In this document: one piece after another, positions 38,483-46,627 of the stretch
Layout of the letters: each line of letters starts with the position of its first letter
How positions within the stretch are numbered: position 1 is the stretch's first letter
Assembly: GCA_963811265.1 (NCBI GenBank)
Contig: CAWEQS010000025.1
Span: 62,001-126,000, forward strand
DNA: 64,000 nucleotides
Reading direction: 5' to 3'
From: JAOUJD01 sp963811265
GTDB lineage: Bacteria; Pseudomonadota; Gammaproteobacteria; Burkholderiales; Burkholderiaceae_F
Made by a program: the position numbers and the translations under genes
The notes under the pieces: generated by a model
What the model was told of the DNA's origin: nothing
Database searches by the model: none
Seen by the model: the letters and a program-made list of their open reading frames with translations, nothing else

Positions 38483-39838
38483 CTACCGCTTCAGCAGCGC
38501 CTCGGGCGCGACGCCTTTCGGGGCGAGCATCCAGGCGCTGCCTTCGTGCTTCTGCCGGCCGGCCTTCTCGCCGGCGTCGGCGCCGAATCCCCAGAAGTAA
38601 TCGAAGCGCAACGGTCCGCGGATCGCGCTGCCCGAGTCCTGCGCCATCATCGGCCGCACGAACGCCGCGCCGGTCGCGGGATCGGAGGACCTGAGCAGGA
38701 TCGGGACGCCGAGCGGAATGAACCGCGTGTCCACCGCGAGCGAAGCGTGAGGCGTCAGCGGCACGTTGAGCGCGCCCTTGGGCCCCACCGACGGATCGCC
38801 GAGCGGCACTTCGCGGAAGAACACGAAGCTCGGGTTCTGCTCCAGCAACTGGCTCAGGCGCTGCGGGTTCCGCGCCGCCCACGCCTTGATTCCCTGCATC
38901 GACGCCTGGTCGATCGTCAGTTCGCCCTGGTCAACGAGCCAGCGGCCGATCGACCGGTACGGATGGCCGTTGCTGTCACCGTAGCCGAGACGGGTGACGC
39001 CGCCGTCGTCGAGAATCACGCGTCCCGATCCCTGCACCTGCAGGAAGAAGGCGTCGATGGGGTCGTCCACCCAGAGCAGTTCCTGGCCGCGCAGCAAGTT
39101 GCCGCGCATGATCTCGCCACGGCTGGGATACGCGACGACCTTCCCGTTCTGCATGCGGCCGCGCAACCGCAGGCCCGCGAGTTCGGGGTACGTGCCTGCC
39201 AGATCGATGGCGACCAGGTCGGCCGGCACGCGGTAGATCGGCACGCGGTACGTCGGTGACGGCCTGCGGCTGCCCTTCAACTGCGGCTCGTAGTAGCCAG
39301 TGACGAGTCCGGTGTCACGGACTTCATTGGCCTTCGATTCGGGCGGTGTCACCGCGCGCACGCGGTAGGCGTCGAATGCCGCGGCGTAGTAGCCGCGGAT
39401 CGCGGCCGCCGAGCGCCGATCGACAGTCGCGGCGCGCGTGCATGGGTCCTTCCACGCCGGGTGGGTCGCGAGTGCCTGGCACGACTGCAGGAATGCGGGC
39501 CAGGCCGCGAGCCAGTCGGCATCACTGGCCGCCGGCAGCGACGCGAAGGCGACGCGGTCGTAGCGCGCCACGGCATCCGCGCGCGTTGGCGGAACTGCCT
39601 GCGGCGCGACCGCGACCGGCGGCGTCGCGGACGGCGGTCGTGTCGGCGAAGCCGCGGCGGGCGGTTGGGCGGGCGCGGGAGGCGATGACACGGCCGGTGG
39701 CATCGCGGGACCGGCAGCGGGCGGCGTGGGCGGCGGTGCGGCGCACGCGCCGAGCAGCAGCGCAACGAGGCCGGCCGTCAGCCGCTTGCGCGTGCCTCGG
39801 CCTCTACAATCGTCGCTGCCTTCCCGGTGCCCCGCCAT
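38483..39838 (-). CDS. mltA: Membrane-bound lytic murein transglycosylase A
   Basis: MltA cleaves peptidoglycan glycan strands to 1,6-anhydro products. The 451-residue lipoprotein has lipobox LLGAC at about residues 28-32 followed by a long Pro/Ala-rich linker. The MltA domain includes VTGYYEPQLKGSR, FFLQVQGSGR and VGYGDSNGHPYRSIGR-like sequence. The 3D domain with AQDSGSAIRGPLRFDYFWGFG carries the catalytic aspartate. It converges on dsbC, their stops abutting, and its start overlaps a small plus-strand gene by two bases. Confidence 0.93.
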   Translation of the reverse strand: MAGHREGSDDCRGRGTRKRLTAGLVALLLGACAAPPPTPPAAGPAMPPAVSSPPAPAQPPAAASPTRPPSATPPVAVAPQAVPPTRADAVARYDRVAFASLPAASDADWLAAWPAFLQSCQALATHPAWKDPCTRAATVDRRSAAAIRGYYAAAFDAYRVRAVTPPESKANEVRDTGLVTGYYEPQLKGSRRPSPTYRVPIYRVPADLVAIDLAGTYPELAGLRLRGRMQNGKVVAYPSRGEIMRGNLLRGQELLWVDDPIDAFFLQVQGSGRVILDDGGVTRLGYGDSNGHPYRSIGRWLVDQGELTIDQASMQGIKAWAARNPQRLSQLLEQNPSFVFFREVPLGDPSVGPKGALNVPLTPHASLAVDTRFIPLGVPILLRSSDPATGAAFVRPMMAQDSGSAIRGPLRFDYFWGFGADAGEKAGRQKHEGSAWMLAPKGVAPEALLKR

Positions 39839-39944
39839 GTGGTTACTCCTGCTCGAAGCCGCGCTCGCCCTCGGACTGTTCGTGTTCATCGTCTGGTGGA
39901 CGATGTTCCACCGGCCCAGGCGAAAACCGCCGCGGGACGGCTGA
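39837..39944 (+). CDS. Small single-helix membrane protein
   Basis: This 35-codon frame encodes MWLLLLEAALALGLFVFIVW followed by WTMFHRPRRKPPRDG: one hydrophobic helix of about 22 residues and a basic tail (positive-inside, C-terminus cytoplasmic). It overlaps the divergent mltA start by two bases and is followed eight bases later by the convergent apaG stop. I recall similar short proteins next to mltA/apaG in other betaproteobacteria, but cannot verify this here. No ribosome-binding site is obvious. Function unknown. Confidence 0.5.
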   Translation: MWLLLLEAALALGLFVFIVWWTMFHRPRRKPPRDG

Positions 39945-39951
39945 CTCCCGC

Positions 39952-40326
39952 TCAGTGCAGAGTGCGCGGCATCGACAGCAGGAACTCGGGGATCGGCGCT
40001 TCGAATCGCGTTCCGTCCTCCGCCACGCACTGGTAGCTGCCCCGCATGGAGCCTACCGGGGTGGCGATCGGACAACCGCTGGTGTACTCGAAGGCTTCGC
40101 CGGGTTTCAGCATCGGCTGCTCTCCCACGACGCCCAGTCCCTGGACTTCCTCGACCTTGTTGTTGGCGTCCGTGATGATCCAGTGACGCGAGATCAACTG
40201 CGCGGCGACATCACCGGTGTTGCGGATCGTCACGGTGTAGGCGAACAGGAACTTGTCCTCGTCCGGGCGGGAGTGCTCGGGCACGAACTGCGGGCGGACA
40301 CTGACGGAGAACTGGTAAGTGGGCAT
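39952..40326 (-). CDS. apaG: ApaG protein
   Basis: ApaG is a fibronectin-type-III-like beta-sandwich protein of unclear biochemical role, linked to Co2+ resistance and diadenosine tetraphosphate metabolism in enterobacteria. The 124-residue product shows FAYTVTIRNTGDVAAQLISRHWIITD, VQGLGVVGEQPMLKPGEAFEYTSG and GSMRGSYQCVAEDG, all family hallmarks. It is divergent from rpe. Confidence 0.95.
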   Translation of the reverse strand: MPTYQFSVSVRPQFVPEHSRPDEDKFLFAYTVTIRNTGDVAAQLISRHWIITDANNKVEEVQGLGVVGEQPMLKPGEAFEYTSGCPIATPVGSMRGSYQCVAEDGTRFEAPIPEFLLSMPRTLH

Positions 40327-40402
40327 GGATCACAGGGGCCGGGACGAGCGGCAAGCGCAGCGGAGGCGGCCCTTAGAATAAACGCTCGCCGAAGAGGTTC
40401 CG

Positions 40403-41098
40403 ATGACGACAAGAAATTTCCGCATCGCCCCCAGCATCCTGTCCGCCGATTTTGCTCGCCTCGGCGAGGAGGTGAGGGCCGTCGTCGCCGCCGGGGCGGA
40501 CTGGATCCACTTCGACGTCATGGACAACCACTACGTGCCGAACCTCACGATCGGCCCGCTGGTGTGCGAGGCGATCCGTCCGCACGTCGATGTCCCGATC
40601 GACGTGCACCTGATGGTCAAGCCGGTCGACCGCATCATTCCCGACTTCGCCAAGGCGGGCGCCAACATCATCACGTTCCATCCCGAGGCCTCGGAGCACG
40701 TCGACCGCACGCTCGCGCTGATCCGCGAATCGGGCTGCAAGGCGGGCCTGGTGTTCAATCCCGCGACGCCGCTCGACGCGATGGACCACGTGATGGACAA
40801 GATCGACGTCGTGCTGCTGATGTCGGTGAATCCGGGGTTCGGCGGTCAGAAGTTCATCCCGCAGGCACTCAAGAAGCTCGCGATGGTGCGCGCCAAGGTC
40901 GATGCGTACCGCCGCGACACGGGCCGCGAGATCCTGGTCGAGGTCGACGGCGGCGTGAAGACCGACAACATCGCGGAGATCGCGCGCGCGGGCGCCGACA
41001 CCTTCGTGGCCGGCAGCGCGATCTTCGGGGCGCGCGACGCCGACGGCGGCTATCGCGGCGTGCTGAAGCAGCTGCGCGCGGCGCTCGGGGACGCTTGA
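40403..41098 (+). CDS. rpe: Ribulose-phosphate 3-epimerase
   Basis: Rpe interconverts ribulose-5-phosphate and xylulose-5-phosphate. The 231-residue barrel shows IAPSILSADFARLGEEV, WIHFDVMDNHYVPNLTIGP, VDVHLMV-like IDVHLMVKP, LLMSVNPGFGGQKFIP and EVDGGVKTDN, covering the metal ligands and both catalytic aspartates. The stop overlaps the gph start (TGATG). A TAGAAT hexamer at 40374-40379 is a possible -10. Confidence 0.97.
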   Translation: MTTRNFRIAPSILSADFARLGEEVRAVVAAGADWIHFDVMDNHYVPNLTIGPLVCEAIRPHVDVPIDVHLMVKPVDRIIPDFAKAGANIITFHPEASEHVDRTLALIRESGCKAGLVFNPATPLDAMDHVMDKIDVVLLMSVNPGFGGQKFIPQALKKLAMVRAKVDAYRRDTGREILVEVDGGVKTDNIAEIARAGADTFVAGSAIFGARDADGGYRGVLKQLRAALGDA

Positions 41099-41787
41099 TG
41101 CAGGTTTCCGCCCGCGGCGTGCTGATCGACCTCGACGGCACGCTGCTCGACACCGTTCCCGATCTCGCCGCGGCGGTCAACGCGATGCGTGCCGACTTCG
41201 GCCGGCCGGCGCTGCCCCTCGGGCAAGTGGCGTCGTACGTGGGCAAGGGCGCCGACGTGCTCGTCCACCGCGCGCTGACCGAGTCCCTCGAAGGCCGCGC
41301 GGCCGACTCCGACTTCCAGCGCGGCAAGGCGTCGTTCTACGAGCACTACCGGCGCGAGAACGGCCTCAAGGCGGTGGTGTTCGACGGCGTGCGCGAGGCG
41401 CTCACGCTGATGCGCGCCCGCGGGCTGGCGCTGGCCTGCGTGACCAACAAGCCGCGCGAGTTCACGCACGACCTGCTCGCGCGGGTGGGGCTCGACGACT
41501 TCGACGTGATCGTGTCCGGCGACGACACCGTCGAGAAGAAACCGCACCCGGCGCCGATGCTCCACGCCTGCGCGCTGCTGAAGCTGCTGCCAGCCGAGAC
41601 GGCGATGGTCGGCGACTCGGAAAACGACGTGCTGTCGGCGCGCGCCGCGGGCTGCCGCGTGATCGTCGTCGAGACCGGATACAACGAAGGCCGCCCGGTC
41701 AGCGAGCTGGATGCCGATGCTATAGTGCCCGGGCTGCTCGATGCGGCTCGCATGATCGAACCGCTGCACGCTTCATCACCCAACTGA
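41098..41787 (+). CDS. gph: Phosphoglycolate phosphatase
   Basis: Gph hydrolyses 2-phosphoglycolate. This 229-residue HAD protein has the nucleophile motif IDLDGTLLDTVPDLA, motif II CVTNKP, motif III lysine in EKKPHPAPM and motif IV VGDSENDVLSAR. It overlaps rpe and lies upstream of trpE, the usual rpe-gph-trpE order in Proteobacteria. Confidence 0.95.
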   Translation: MQVSARGVLIDLDGTLLDTVPDLAAAVNAMRADFGRPALPLGQVASYVGKGADVLVHRALTESLEGRAADSDFQRGKASFYEHYRRENGLKAVVFDGVREALTLMRARGLALACVTNKPREFTHDLLARVGLDDFDVIVSGDDTVEKKPHPAPMLHACALLKLLPAETAMVGDSENDVLSARAAGCRVIVVETGYNEGRPVSELDADAIVPGLLDAARMIEPLHASSPN

Positions 41788-41801
41788 AACCGCGACTCGC
41801 G

Positions 41802-41894
41802 ATGAGTCCTGCCGACGAGAACAAGGCACGTGGTGGCCGCCCGGGCAACGCCCGATGGCGGCGGGTCATCGCTGGCGCCTGCTGGCGTCATTGA
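41802..41894 (+). promoter_or_regulatory. Candidate trp leader peptide and hairpin region
   Basis: Between gph and trpE a 30-codon frame (ATG 41802, TGA 41892-41894) encodes two Trp residues (19 and 28) among many Arg. The first Trp codon lies in the 3' arm of a strong hairpin (41836-41862, GCCGCC with GGCGGC plus an inner GGGC/GCCC). Another hairpin, GCCGTG/CACGGC, lies just after the frame. This resembles a translation-dependent attenuator, but there is no ribosome-binding site, no Trp-codon run and no T tract, so the assignment is tentative. A TATAGT at 41721-41726 could be the -10 of a trp promoter inside gph. Confidence 0.3.
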
Positions 41895-41975
41895 CTGCCG
41901 GGCCGTGCCTGCACGGCGCTCCTCGTCGAATCTCCCGCCGCCACTCGCGCGGCGCACTGATCAAAGTGGTGAATC

Positions 41976-43463
41976 GTGACTGAACTGGAATTCAAGGCGC
42001 TGGCCGTACAGGGCTACACGCGCATTCCGCTGATCGCCGAGAGCTTCGCCGACCTCGAGACCCCGCTGTCGCTGTACCTCAAGCTCGCCAACGAGCCGAA
42101 CAGTTTCCTGCTCGAGTCGGTGGTGGGCGGCGAACGCTTCGGCCGCTACTCGTTCATCGGCCTGCCGGCGCGCACGGCGATCCGTTCCTTCATCCGCGAA
42201 AGCGGGCCGGTGACTGAAGTCGTCGAAGACGGTCGCGTGATCGAGACGATCGAGGGCGATCCGCTGGCGGCCGTCGAGCGCTTCGCCGGGCAGTTCAAGG
42301 TCGCGCAGCGGCCGGGACTGCCGCGCTTCGCCGGCGGCCTCGCGGGGTACTTCGGCTACGACGTCGTGCGCGTGATCGAGAAGAAGCTCGCGCACCCGAA
42401 GCCGGACGACCTCGGCGTGCCGGACATCCTGCTGCTGCTGGCGGAAGAAGTGGCGGTCATCGACAACCTCGCCGGCCGCATCTACCTGATCGTCCACGCC
42501 GACCCGCGCAAGCCGGAGGCGTATGCGCGCGCCAGGCAGCGGCTGCGCGAGCTGAAGGCGAAACTGGCCAGGCCGATCGAGCCGCCACACTCCCGCGCCA
42601 GCGTGCGGCGCGAGGAATACCGCGAGTTTTCGAAGGAGGCCTACCTCGCGGCCGTCGCGCGCGCGAAGGAGTACATCGCCGCCGGCGACGTGATGCAGGT
42701 GCAGATCGGCCAGCGCATCCACAAGCAGTACGCGGACTCGCCGCTGAGCCTGTACCGGGCGCTGCGCACGCTGAATCCGTCGCCCTACATGTACTTCTAC
42801 AACTTCGGCAGCTTCCACGTGGTCGGCGCGTCGCCGGAGATCCTGGTGCGCAGCGAGGACCGGCAGGGCAAGCGGATGGTGGCGATCCGCCCGATCGCCG
42901 GCACGCGCACGCGCGGCGCGACGCCGGAACAGGACGAGGCGCTGGCGGCGGAACTCGCCGCCGACCCGAAGGAGCGCGCCGAGCACCTGATGCTGATCGA
43001 CCTCGCCCGCAACGACATCGGGCGCATCGCGAAGACCGGCACGGTGAAGGTCACCGAGCAGTACGTGGTCGAGAAGTACTCGCACGTCCAGCATCTGGTG
43101 AGCCATGTCGAAGGCGAGCTGAAGCCGGGAATGACGAACCTCGACGTGCTGCGCGCCACCTTCCCCGCAGGAACGCTGTCGGGCGCGCCGAAGGTGCGGG
43201 CGATGGAGATCATCGACGAGCTCGAGCCGGTCAAGCGCGGCATCTATGGCGGCGCCGCGGGCTACCTGAGCTTCGCGGGCGACATGGACCTCGCGATCGT
43301 GATCCGCACCGCGATCATCAAGGACAACATGCTCTACGCGCAGGCGGCGGCGGGCATCGTCGCCGACTCGGTGCCCGAGAGCGAGTGGAAAGAGACAGAA
43401 GTGAAGGCACGCGCCGTGTTGCGCGCGGCCGAGCAGGTCGAGGACGGCTTCGATGCCGAGTAG
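41976..43463 (+). CDS. trpE: Anthranilate synthase component I
   Basis: TrpE converts chorismate to anthranilate with ammonia from TrpG. The 495-residue product starts at GTG. It has the tryptophan-feedback element LLESVVGGERFGRYSFIG near the N-terminus and the chorismate-binding core ASPEILVR, IRPIAGTRTRGATPEQDE, LIDLARNDIGRI and TFPAGTLSGAPKVRAME. It heads trpEGDC; trpFBA is not in the window, the split arrangement known in betaproteobacteria. Confidence 0.97.
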   Translation: MTELEFKALAVQGYTRIPLIAESFADLETPLSLYLKLANEPNSFLLESVVGGERFGRYSFIGLPARTAIRSFIRESGPVTEVVEDGRVIETIEGDPLAAVERFAGQFKVAQRPGLPRFAGGLAGYFGYDVVRVIEKKLAHPKPDDLGVPDILLLLAEEVAVIDNLAGRIYLIVHADPRKPEAYARARQRLRELKAKLARPIEPPHSRASVRREEYREFSKEAYLAAVARAKEYIAAGDVMQVQIGQRIHKQYADSPLSLYRALRTLNPSPYMYFYNFGSFHVVGASPEILVRSEDRQGKRMVAIRPIAGTRTRGATPEQDEALAAELAADPKERAEHLMLIDLARNDIGRIAKTGTVKVTEQYVVEKYSHVQHLVSHVEGELKPGMTNLDVLRATFPAGTLSGAPKVRAMEIIDELEPVKRGIYGGAAGYLSFAGDMDLAIVIRTAIIKDNMLYAQAAAGIVADSVPESEWKETEVKARAVLRAAEQVEDGFDAE

Positions 43464-43472
43464 GAGGGCGCG

Positions 43473-44042
43473 ATGCTGCTGATGATCGACAACTACGACA
43501 GCTTCACCTACAACCTCGTGCAGTACTTCGGCGAGCTGGGTGAAGAGGTCCGCGTGGCGCGCAACGACGAGATCACGCTGGACGAGATCGCCGCGCTGGC
43601 GCCGGACCGGATCTGCATTTCGCCGGGGCCGTGCTCGCCGAACGAGGCCGGTGTCTCGATCCCGGTGCTGGAGCGCTTCTCGGGCAAGGTGCCGATCCTC
43701 GGCGTGTGCCTCGGCCACCAGGCGATCGGCCAGGCCTTCGGGGGCCGCGTGGTGCGCGCGCAGGCGCTGATGCACGGCAAGACCGGCGTCATCCATCACA
43801 CGGGCGCCGGCGTGTTCGCCGGCCTGCCGAATCCGTTCACGGCCGCGCGCTACCACTCGCTCGCGGTCGAGCGGTCTTCGCTGCCCGGCTGCCTCGAGAT
43901 CACCGCATGGACCGACGACGGCGAGATCATGGGGCTGCGCCACAAGACGCTGGCGGTCGAAGGCGTGCAGTTCCACCCGGAGTCCATCGCGACCGAGCAC
44001 GGTCACGACATGCTGAAGAACTTCCTGAACCAGAGGCGCTGA
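43473..44042 (+). CDS. trpG: Anthranilate synthase component II (glutaminase)
   Basis: TrpG supplies ammonia from glutamine to TrpE; in many bacteria the same subunit serves 4-amino-4-deoxychorismate synthase. The 189-residue class I amidotransferase has DNYDSFTYNLVQYF, the oxyanion region ISPGPCSPNEAG, the nucleophile elbow GVCLGHQAIG and the His-Glu pair in FHPESI. A full AGGAGG ribosome-binding site precedes it. Confidence 0.97.
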   Translation: MLLMIDNYDSFTYNLVQYFGELGEEVRVARNDEITLDEIAALAPDRICISPGPCSPNEAGVSIPVLERFSGKVPILGVCLGHQAIGQAFGGRVVRAQALMHGKTGVIHHTGAGVFAGLPNPFTAARYHSLAVERSSLPGCLEITAWTDDGEIMGLRHKTLAVEGVQFHPESIATEHGHDMLKNFLNQRR

Positions 44043-44051
44043 GCCCTAATC

Positions 44052-45083
44052 ATGCCGATCACACCTTCCGAAGCCCTGGTCCGCTGCATCGAGCACCGCG
44101 AGATCTTCCAGGACGAGATGCTGTCGCTGTGGCGACGGCTGATGAGCGGCGATCTCACGCAGGTGCAGATCGCGGCCCTGCTGATGGGCCTGCGCGTCAA
44201 GAAGGAAACCATCGACGAGATCGCGGCGGCCGCGCAGATCATGCGCGAGTTCTCCACCAAGGTGGAACTCGCCGACCGGACCAACCTCGTCGACCTGTGC
44301 GGCACCGGGGGCGACGGCGCCGGCACGTTCAACATCTCGACGGCGGCCATGTTCGTGGCGGCGGCGGCGGGCGCGCGCGTCGCCAAGCACGGCGGCCGCA
44401 GCGTTTCGTCCGGCTCGGGCAGCGCCGACGTGCTCGAAGCGCTCGGCGCCAGCATCGCGCTGTCGCCGCAGGCAGTCGCGAAGTGCATCGAGGCGACCGG
44501 GCTCGGCTTCATGTTCGCGCCGTCGCACCACGCCGCGATGAAGCACGCAGCGCCCGTGCGCAAGGAACTGGGCGTGCGCACGATCTTCAACATCCTGGGC
44601 CCGCTGACCAACCCGGCCGGCGCGCCGAACCAGGTGATGGGCGTGTTCCACCCCGACCTCGTCGGCATCCAGGTACGCGTGCTGAAGCAGCTCGGTTCGA
44701 ACCACGTGCTGGTCGTGCACGGCAAGGACGGCATGGACGAGGTTTCGCTCGGCGCGGCGACTCTGGTCGGCGAACTGAGGGATGGCGAGGTGCGCGAGTA
44801 CGAGATCCATCCGGAGGACTTCGGCCTGTCGATGGTCTCCAACCGCGGGCTCAGGGTCGGCAACGCGCTCGAGTCGAAGTCGATGATGCTGGAGGCGCTC
44901 GACGACCGGGACGGAACTCCGCGCGAGATCGTCGTCTTCAACGCCGGGGTGGCGCTCTACGCGGCCAACGTCGCGGACTCGATCGGCGACGGCATCGCCC
45001 GCGCCCGCTCGGCCCTCGCGAGCGGCGCGGCGAAGAAGAAGCTGGCCGAGTTCGTCGAGGTCACCCGGAAGCTCGCCGAATGA
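44052..45083 (+). CDS. trpD: Anthranilate phosphoribosyltransferase
   Basis: TrpD transfers the phosphoribosyl group of PRPP to anthranilate. The 343-residue protein has the glycine-rich PRPP loop LCGTGGDGAGTFNIST, KHGGRSVSSGSGSADVLEALG, and RTIFNILGPLTNPA. It follows trpG after nine bases and is separate from trpG, unlike the fused enterobacterial enzyme. Confidence 0.97.
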   Translation: MPITPSEALVRCIEHREIFQDEMLSLWRRLMSGDLTQVQIAALLMGLRVKKETIDEIAAAAQIMREFSTKVELADRTNLVDLCGTGGDGAGTFNISTAAMFVAAAAGARVAKHGGRSVSSGSGSADVLEALGASIALSPQAVAKCIEATGLGFMFAPSHHAAMKHAAPVRKELGVRTIFNILGPLTNPAGAPNQVMGVFHPDLVGIQVRVLKQLGSNHVLVVHGKDGMDEVSLGAATLVGELRDGEVREYEIHPEDFGLSMVSNRGLRVGNALESKSMMLEALDDRDGTPREIVVFNAGVALYAANVADSIGDGIARARSALASGAAKKKLAEFVEVTRKLAE

Positions 45084-45105
45084 AAATCGGGTCAGGCCCC
45101 GATTT
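45084..45105. repeat. Perfect palindrome between trpD and trpC
   Basis: Immediately after the trpD stop, AAATCGGG (45084-45091) and CCCGATTT (45098-45105) form an 8-bp stem around the six-base loop TCAGGC. Similar AAATCGGGGTCAGACCCCGATTT-like palindromes are, as I recall, scattered in beta- and gammaproteobacterial genomes. Here it could be a dispersed REP-like element or a weak intra-operon attenuator/mRNA stabiliser. Confidence 0.6.
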
Positions 45106-45149
45106 CGCCCCGACTCCGGCGAGCATCGCGGCTTGAGCCCGATCCGATC

Positions 45150-45938
45150 ATGAGCGACATCCTCGAACGCATCCTCGCGACGAAGCGCGTTGAAGTCGAG
45201 CGGGCCCGCGCAGTCCGACCGCTCGCCGCGTTGCGCGCCGACGCGGAGCGCCGCGGCGGCCAGCGCGACTTCCTGGGCGCGATGCGCCGCAAGATGGCGG
45301 CGGGACTGCCGGCCGTCATCGCCGAGGTCAAGAAGGCGAGTCCTTCGAAAGGCGTCCTGCGCGCCGACTTCGACCCGGCGGCGATCGCGCGCAGCTACGC
45401 GGCGAACGGCGCCGCGTGCCTGTCGGTCCTGACCGACCGCGAGTACTTCCAGGGGGCGCCCGAGTACCTCGCGCAGGCGCGCGACGCGAGCGGATTGCCC
45501 GCGCTTCGCAAGGACTTCATCGTCGACGCGTACCAGGTGGTCGAGGCGCGCGCGATGGGCGCGGACGCGATCCTGCTGATCGCCGCGGCGCTCGATGATG
45601 CGCGGCTGCGCGAGTTCGAAGGGCTTGCGCTGGCGCTCGGCATGGCGGTGCTCGTCGAAGTGCACGATGCAGCCGAACTCGAGCGCGCCCTGAAGCTGGC
45701 GACGCCGCTGGTCGGGATCAACAACCGGAACCTGCGCACGTTCGAAACGACGCTCGACGCCACGTTGTCCCTGTTGCCGCGGATACCGGGTGATCGCATC
45801 GTCGTCACCGAGAGCGGGATCCTGGCCCCAGCCGACGTGGCGCGGATGCGCGCGGCCAACGTGAACGCGTTTCTCGTCGGCGAAGCCTTCATGCGCGCAG
45901 CCGATCCCGGTGCGGAGCTCGCTCGGCTGTTCGCGTGA
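45150..45938 (+). CDS. trpC: Indole-3-glycerol phosphate synthase
   Basis: TrpC closes the indole ring from CdRP. The 262-residue barrel shows ILERILATKRVEVERAR, the catalytic Lys/Glu block IAEVKKASPSKG, LRKDFIVDAYQVVEARAMGADAILLI, GINNRNL and VTESGI. It is monofunctional, without a fused TrpF domain. Its stop overlaps the ung GTG start by four bases. Confidence 0.97.
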   Translation: MSDILERILATKRVEVERARAVRPLAALRADAERRGGQRDFLGAMRRKMAAGLPAVIAEVKKASPSKGVLRADFDPAAIARSYAANGAACLSVLTDREYFQGAPEYLAQARDASGLPALRKDFIVDAYQVVEARAMGADAILLIAAALDDARLREFEGLALALGMAVLVEVHDAAELERALKLATPLVGINNRNLRTFETTLDATLSLLPRIPGDRIVVTESGILAPADVARMRAANVNAFLVGEAFMRAADPGAELARLFA

Positions 45939-46609
45939 TCGATCCGGGGAACCTGGCGATCGGCTGGCGCGATCCGGTCGAGGCATTCCTCGCCTCCGAA
46001 GGCGGCGGGCGCCTGGGCCGGTTCCTCGACGAGCGACGCAATGCCGGCGCGACGATCTACCCGCCGCAGCCTTTCGCCGCGCTCACGCTGACGCCGTTCG
46101 ATACCGTGCGCGTCGTGATCCTCGGCCAGGATCCGTACCACGGGGCCGGGCAGGCACACGGGCTCGCCTTTTCGGTCCCGCCTGGCGTCAGGCCGCCGCC
46201 GAGCCTGCGCAACATCTTCCTGGAACTGCAGCGCGACCTCGGCTGCGCGCCGACGTCAAGCGGCTCGCTCGAACATTGGGCGCGCCAGGGAGTGCTGCTG
46301 CTGAACGCCGTGCTCACGGTCGAGGACGGCTGCCCAGGCGCCCATGCCGGCCGAGGCTGGGAGGCACTGACCGCCGACCTGCTGCGGCGCCTGGCCGATG
46401 ATGCGCGACCGAAGGTCTTCATGTTGTGGGGCGCGCTGGCGCAGGCGCGTCGCACAGGCATCGGGGAACCTCACCTCGTCCTCGAGGCGAACCACCCGTC
46501 GCCGTTGTCGGCGCGGCGTCCTCCGGTTCCGTTCCTCGGCTGCGGCCACTTTTCGCGCGCCAACGCCTTTCTCGAAGCGAGCGGCCGCGGAAAGATCGAG
46601 TGGTGCTAG
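45935..46609 (+). CDS. ung: Uracil-DNA glycosylase, family 1
   Basis: Ung removes uracil from DNA to begin base-excision repair. The 224-residue protein has the water-activating motif GQDPYHG at about residues 65-71, the uracil-binding LLLNAVLTVEDG, and the DNA-intercalation motif HPSPLSA. The GTG start overlaps the trpC stop (GTGA), so it seems translationally coupled to the trp operon. Confidence 0.95.
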   Translation: MIDPGNLAIGWRDPVEAFLASEGGGRLGRFLDERRNAGATIYPPQPFAALTLTPFDTVRVVILGQDPYHGAGQAHGLAFSVPPGVRPPPSLRNIFLELQRDLGCAPTSSGSLEHWARQGVLLLNAVLTVEDGCPGAHAGRGWEALTADLLRRLADDARPKVFMLWGALAQARRTGIGEPHLVLEANHPSPLSARRPPVPFLGCGHFSRANAFLEASGRGKIEWC

Positions 46610-46627
46610 GGCGTCGCCCGCCCGCCG

